DNA from: Acidaminococcus sp. | GTDB taxonomy: Bacteria > Bacillota > Negativicutes > Acidaminococcales > Acidaminococcaceae | Reading direction: 5' to 3' | Length of the DNA: 64,000 bases | Assembly (NCBI GenBank): GCA_022482815.1 | Contig: JAKVOM010000001.1 | Location: forward strand, 1,302,001-1,366,000 | Shown: positions 62,114-64,000 of the stretch, piece by piece | How the letters are laid out: every line of letters begins with the position of its first letter | Numbering within the stretch: the stretch's first letter is position 1 | Notes under the pieces: model-generated | The model's database searches: none | What the model saw: the letters and a program-made list of their open reading frames with translations, nothing else | Told to the model about the DNA's origin: nothing | Position numbers and translations under genes: made by a program

Positions 62114-62471
62114 TGTTACCTTCCTTTCTCCACATTGCAAGGATAACAAAGATTATCACGTGGACTACATAGAGACGAATAGGAAGAATGAATACAGGGA
62201 AAGAATATAAAATCGGATGCTTTACTTCAATGTCCCGTAGGCGCTTTGCAACTAGCACCCATTCAGCGACATCAAACAGGAAATAGACGATAAACGCGGG
62301 CAACAACTGACTAGCATTAAATAGCTGCGTCCGGTAGGCATTGTCTATACAATACAGAATAAAAACATACACGACATTTTGCACTAAAAATCCTATTCCC
62401 GGCTTACGTCTCAATTTAAAATTAAATGGCGAAAACAGTGTATCAAAAGTTTCCTTTGCTCCTTTATTCAT
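62094..62471 (-). CDS. Small membrane protein of the integrated element
   Basis: 125 residues with three to four hydrophobic segments. The AEWVLVAKRLRDIEVKHP turn recalls DUF805-type proteins, but the match is weak. The C terminus overlaps the integrase start by 20 bp, so the two are probably translated in sequence. AGGAGG before the ATG. Function unknown; possibly superinfection exclusion. Confidence 0.6.
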   Translation of the reverse strand: MNKGAKETFDTLFSPFNFKLRRKPGIGFLVQNVVYVFILYCIDNAYRTQLFNASQLLPAFIVYFLFDVAEWVLVAKRLRDIEVKHPILYSFPVFILPIRLYVVHVIIFVILAMWRKEGNNVDREN

Positions 62472-62489
62472 TTTTCCTCCTATTAATCA

Positions 62490-62605
62490 AAAGGTGATAT
62501 AATAATCACGTAGACTGCATCCGTTAATTCGGGGACTGATCTATGCGGCCTTCCTGTAAAGGCGGACTGTCTTAGACGTGTTGCTGACGAGCAATGCGTC
62601 TTTTT
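62490..62605 (+). ncRNA. Candidate small RNA or antisense transcript
   Basis: On the plus strand, opposite to the flanking genes, TATAAT (62497-62502 region) is followed by ~95 nt with local pairings (GGCCTTCCTGTAAAGGC, GCAT...ATGC) and the repeated word GACTG three times. It ends in a good terminator: AGACG-TG-TTGCT-GACG-AGCAA-TG-CGTCT with seven T (62573-62604). No reading frame fits. It may be a regulatory RNA of the element. Confidence 0.5.
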
Positions 62606-62619
62606 TTATTTCAGTAACT

Positions 62620-62958
62620 TTAATACCCTTCCTTCCATATCGTTCTGAGATAGACGTAAAGTACAACTGTATAAAATACTGCTTCCCATACATAGAAAAC
62701 ACGGAAGAAGATATACGGAATGTTCCTGATAAAAACAGAAATTAAAATCGCTACACCGTTTTTAAAAGCTACATCAACAATGGGGTGATTCTTTATTCTT
62801 ATAAATATCGTACAGCTCCATAAACCGGCCGAACACGCCAAAATAAGACGGCCTCGCGGTGGACTGTAATTCATAGCTCCGTACAGCCAGATGAAAGGTA
62901 TAGCTATTTGTGAGAGAAGCAGAACAGCTAACATAAATTTTCCCCACAAGTCTTTCAT
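62620..62958 (-). CDS. Small membrane protein of the integrated element
   Basis: 112 residues with three hydrophobic segments (about 8-27, 37-55, 65-100) and basic loops; no family recognised. AGGAGG lies before the ATG. It sits just beyond the candidate RNA and behind the HExxH gene. Confidence 0.55.
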   Translation of the reverse strand: MKDLWGKFMLAVLLLSQIAIPFIWLYGAMNYSPPRGRLILACSAGLWSCTIFIRIKNHPIVDVAFKNGVAILISVFIRNIPYIFFRVFYVWEAVFYTVVLYVYLRTIWKEGY

Positions 62959-62966
62959 AGCTCCTC

Positions 62967-63236
62967 CTAAATAACCTTGTAAAAGAAATCGATCCCTTTT
63001 AATGAGACACTTTTTGTATTTTCCCGGACGTCTTTTTCAATCTTAGTAGCATCTGTTTTTTCTGTTGTGAAGTCGGCACGGATAATATGGGCTAGTTCGT
63101 GGACAACGGCAGCTTGTTTTTTGACTGGTGATAATGATGCACGGACAACTATTGTAATACTGTCGTCCGCGTTCAATACAGATAAAGCATCGATACCGCC
63201 AGGGAGCTTGGATGATTGTAGAACATTAACGGTCAA
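62967..63236 (-). CDS. Short ImmA/IrrE-like HExxH protein
   Basis: 89 residues with the zinc-protease signature VVHELAHIIRAD in the middle. ImmA-type proteins cleave phage repressors after DNA damage. This one is much shorter than usual (~130-250). It starts with TTG overlapping the repressor's stop (TTGA), with AAGGA six bases ahead, so translation is coupled to the repressor gene. That it inactivates the adjacent repressor is inferred. Confidence 0.65.
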   Translation of the reverse strand: MTVNVLQSSKLPGGIDALSVLNADDSITIVVRASLSPVKKQAAVVHELAHIIRADFTTEKTDATKIEKDVRENTKSVSLKGIDFFYKVI

Positions 63237-63622
63237 GACTTATCCTTCTCTCTTTGTTTTAAGTAGATAATGTAATTGTATGCTTCTTTCATACTTTCTG
63301 GGGGTAAATCTTGGGACGCTTTAAAAAGCATTCTCAATCCTTCGTTGGTCCTTAGCTTTTCAGCAAGCGCGGCTGTATCGTCGTTTGTATAGTAGTGCTT
63401 CCCTTCGTGGGCTTCGACTAAATCCGCTTTATTAATGCCAAAGTATTTAGCCATCTTTTCAATCTTATCAATACGCGGGTAAGCATGACCGTTTACCCAA
63501 TCCGAAAAAGTCGAATACTTGAAGCCTAGATCATCACAGATTTTATGCCTGTCTATTCCTTTCAATGCCATATAGTATTGAATGTTCTTAGCCATTATCG
63601 TTTTATTACCTAAACCGCCCAT
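63233..63622 (-). CDS. CI-like repressor with XRE domain
   Basis: 129 residues. N-terminal HTH: NIQYYMALKGIDRHKICDDL, GFKYSTFSDWVNGHAYPRID, KIEKMAKYFGINKADLVE; the C-terminal 60 residues are helical and have no LexA-type protease site. ATG 63622 has AAGGAGG ahead. Its promoter TTGAAA (63670-63675)-17-TATAAT (63647-63652) contains operator 1. It should keep the element silent. Confidence 0.88.
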   Translation of the reverse strand: MGGLGNKTIMAKNIQYYMALKGIDRHKICDDLGFKYSTFSDWVNGHAYPRIDKIEKMAKYFGINKADLVEAHEGKHYYTNDDTAALAEKLRTNEGLRMLFKASQDLPPESMKEAYNYIIYLKQREKDKS

Positions 63623-63650
63623 TTTAACGCCTCCTTCTGTACCAAAATTA

Positions 63651-63727
63651 TACGGTAAATCCGTAAAATTTTCAACGGGCCAGACAAAAAAATACGGTTT
63701 AACCGTTGACATTACGATTTAATCGCA
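63651..63727. promoter_or_regulatory. Lysogeny-type switch: three 15-bp operators between divergent promoters
   Basis: Operators follow TACGRTTTAAYCGTA: TACGGTAAATCCGTA (63651-63665, inside the repressor promoter), TACGGTTTAACCGTT (63693-63707) and TACGATTTAATCGCA (63713-63727). The Cro-side promoter is TTGACA (63706-63711)-17-TAGAAT (63729-63734), so the last two cover its -35 and spacer. Confidence 0.8.
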
Positions 63728-63757
63728 CTAGAATAGGGAGCATAGGAGGTGAAAAAC

Positions 63758-63952
63758 ATGGAAGGATATACGTTGAAAGCATTACGTGTTATGAAAAACT
63801 TGACTCAATATGAAGCGGGAAAACTAGTCGGAGTCTCGGAGGACACGTGGTCTAACTGGGAACGGAAGAAGACTTTCCCGGATGTACCGCACATCAAGGC
63901 TATCGAAAAAGCATTTAACGTGCCGTACAACAATATTATTTTTTTACCCTAA
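63758..63952 (+). CDS. Cro-like XRE regulator
   Basis: 64 residues forming one HTH domain (LKALRVMKNLTQYEAGKLVG, VSEDTWSNWERKKTFPDVP, IKAIEKAFNVPYNNIIFL). ATG 63758 has AGGAGG eight bases ahead; GTG 63749 would overlap it. Divergent from the CI-like repressor and sharing the operators, it should be the opposing lytic or excision-side regulator. Confidence 0.85.
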   Translation: MEGYTLKALRVMKNLTQYEAGKLVGVSEDTWSNWERKKTFPDVPHIKAIEKAFNVPYNNIIFLP

Positions 63953-63955
63953 TAT

Positions 63956-63970
63956 TACGGTTTAATCGTA
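63956..63970. promoter_or_regulatory. Fourth operator of the element
   Basis: TACGGTTTAATCGTA, a near-perfect palindrome of the same family, 3 bp after the cro stop and directly before the next ribosome site. Confidence 0.75.
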
Positions 63971-63987
63971 AAAAAGGAGCGGAGCCA

Positions 63988-64000
63988 ATGAAAGGAAAAA
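63988..64000 (+). CDS. Start of a gene cut by the window edge
   Basis: ATG 63988 preceded by AAGGAGCGGAG; only the first four codons (MKGK) are visible. It is probably the next gene of the cro operon. Confidence 0.45.

Overview
The window looks like chromosomal DNA of a diderm Firmicute of the class Negativicutes, most probably an Acidaminococcus-type amino-acid fermenter; this is inferred from gene content, since no rRNA is present. The clues are two autotransporter-type outer-membrane beta-barrel proteins next to Firmicute-like genes (PIN-PhoH ATPase, EFR1-type flavodoxin/ferredoxins, a minimal SufC-SufB/D pair), plus anaerobic metabolism (peptide and acid transporters, a Na+/H+ antiporter, ferredoxin-linked flavoenzymes).

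Layout. 0.1-5.6 kb: a TetR regulator with its own operators, a YfcC-type transporter and two PepD-like dipeptidases. 6.0-11.4 kb: a LysR regulator divergent from an aconitase / beta-propeller lactonase / MatC-like carrier operon. 11.7-19 kb: two related secreted proteins, a nitroreductase-threonine aldolase-acetyltransferase operon, a macrodomain protein, an EFR1 protein and a phosphodiesterase. 19-32 kb: a propeller-like protein, a MATE exporter behind a terminator-containing leader, an amidohydrolase and NhaC antiporter, a divergent pyruvate-kinase-like protein, SufC-SufB/D, ferritin, and PhoH with an HD protein. 32.6-40.3 kb: two autotransporters around an XRE regulator, then a PTS-IIC-like permease. 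40.4-46.6 kb: GNAT, a second EFR1, a putative copper-responsive locus (CsoR-like operator inside the promoter, Met/His-rich membrane protein), two cupins, a cyclophilin-like lipoprotein and an IS256-family insertion.

46.6-49.8 kb is a worn-down island at the 3' end of rlmD. A DUF262 (GmrSD-like) gene lies with broken copies of an XRE regulator and a serine recombinase, and the last codons of rlmD occur again at the far side, which reads as attL/attR of an old integrative element. 51-60.6 kb is core-like: CrcB, a membrane phosphoesterase, a MarR-controlled flavoprotein/ferredoxin pair, a Crp/Fnr regulator divergent from a ferredoxin, paired chromate-type transporters with a LysR, tadA and tRNA-Ser(CGA). 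From the tRNA to the right edge a second, intact-looking element begins: tyrosine integrase, small membrane proteins, an HExxH protein, and divergent CI-like and Cro-like repressors with four copies of one 15-bp operator.

Many intergenic gaps are filled by one mosaic repeat (module with an ~8-nt-loop hairpin, then a GC-rich module, then a bidirectional terminator hairpin). It is present in at least eleven full or partial copies in both orientations and is the most striking unexplained structure of the window.
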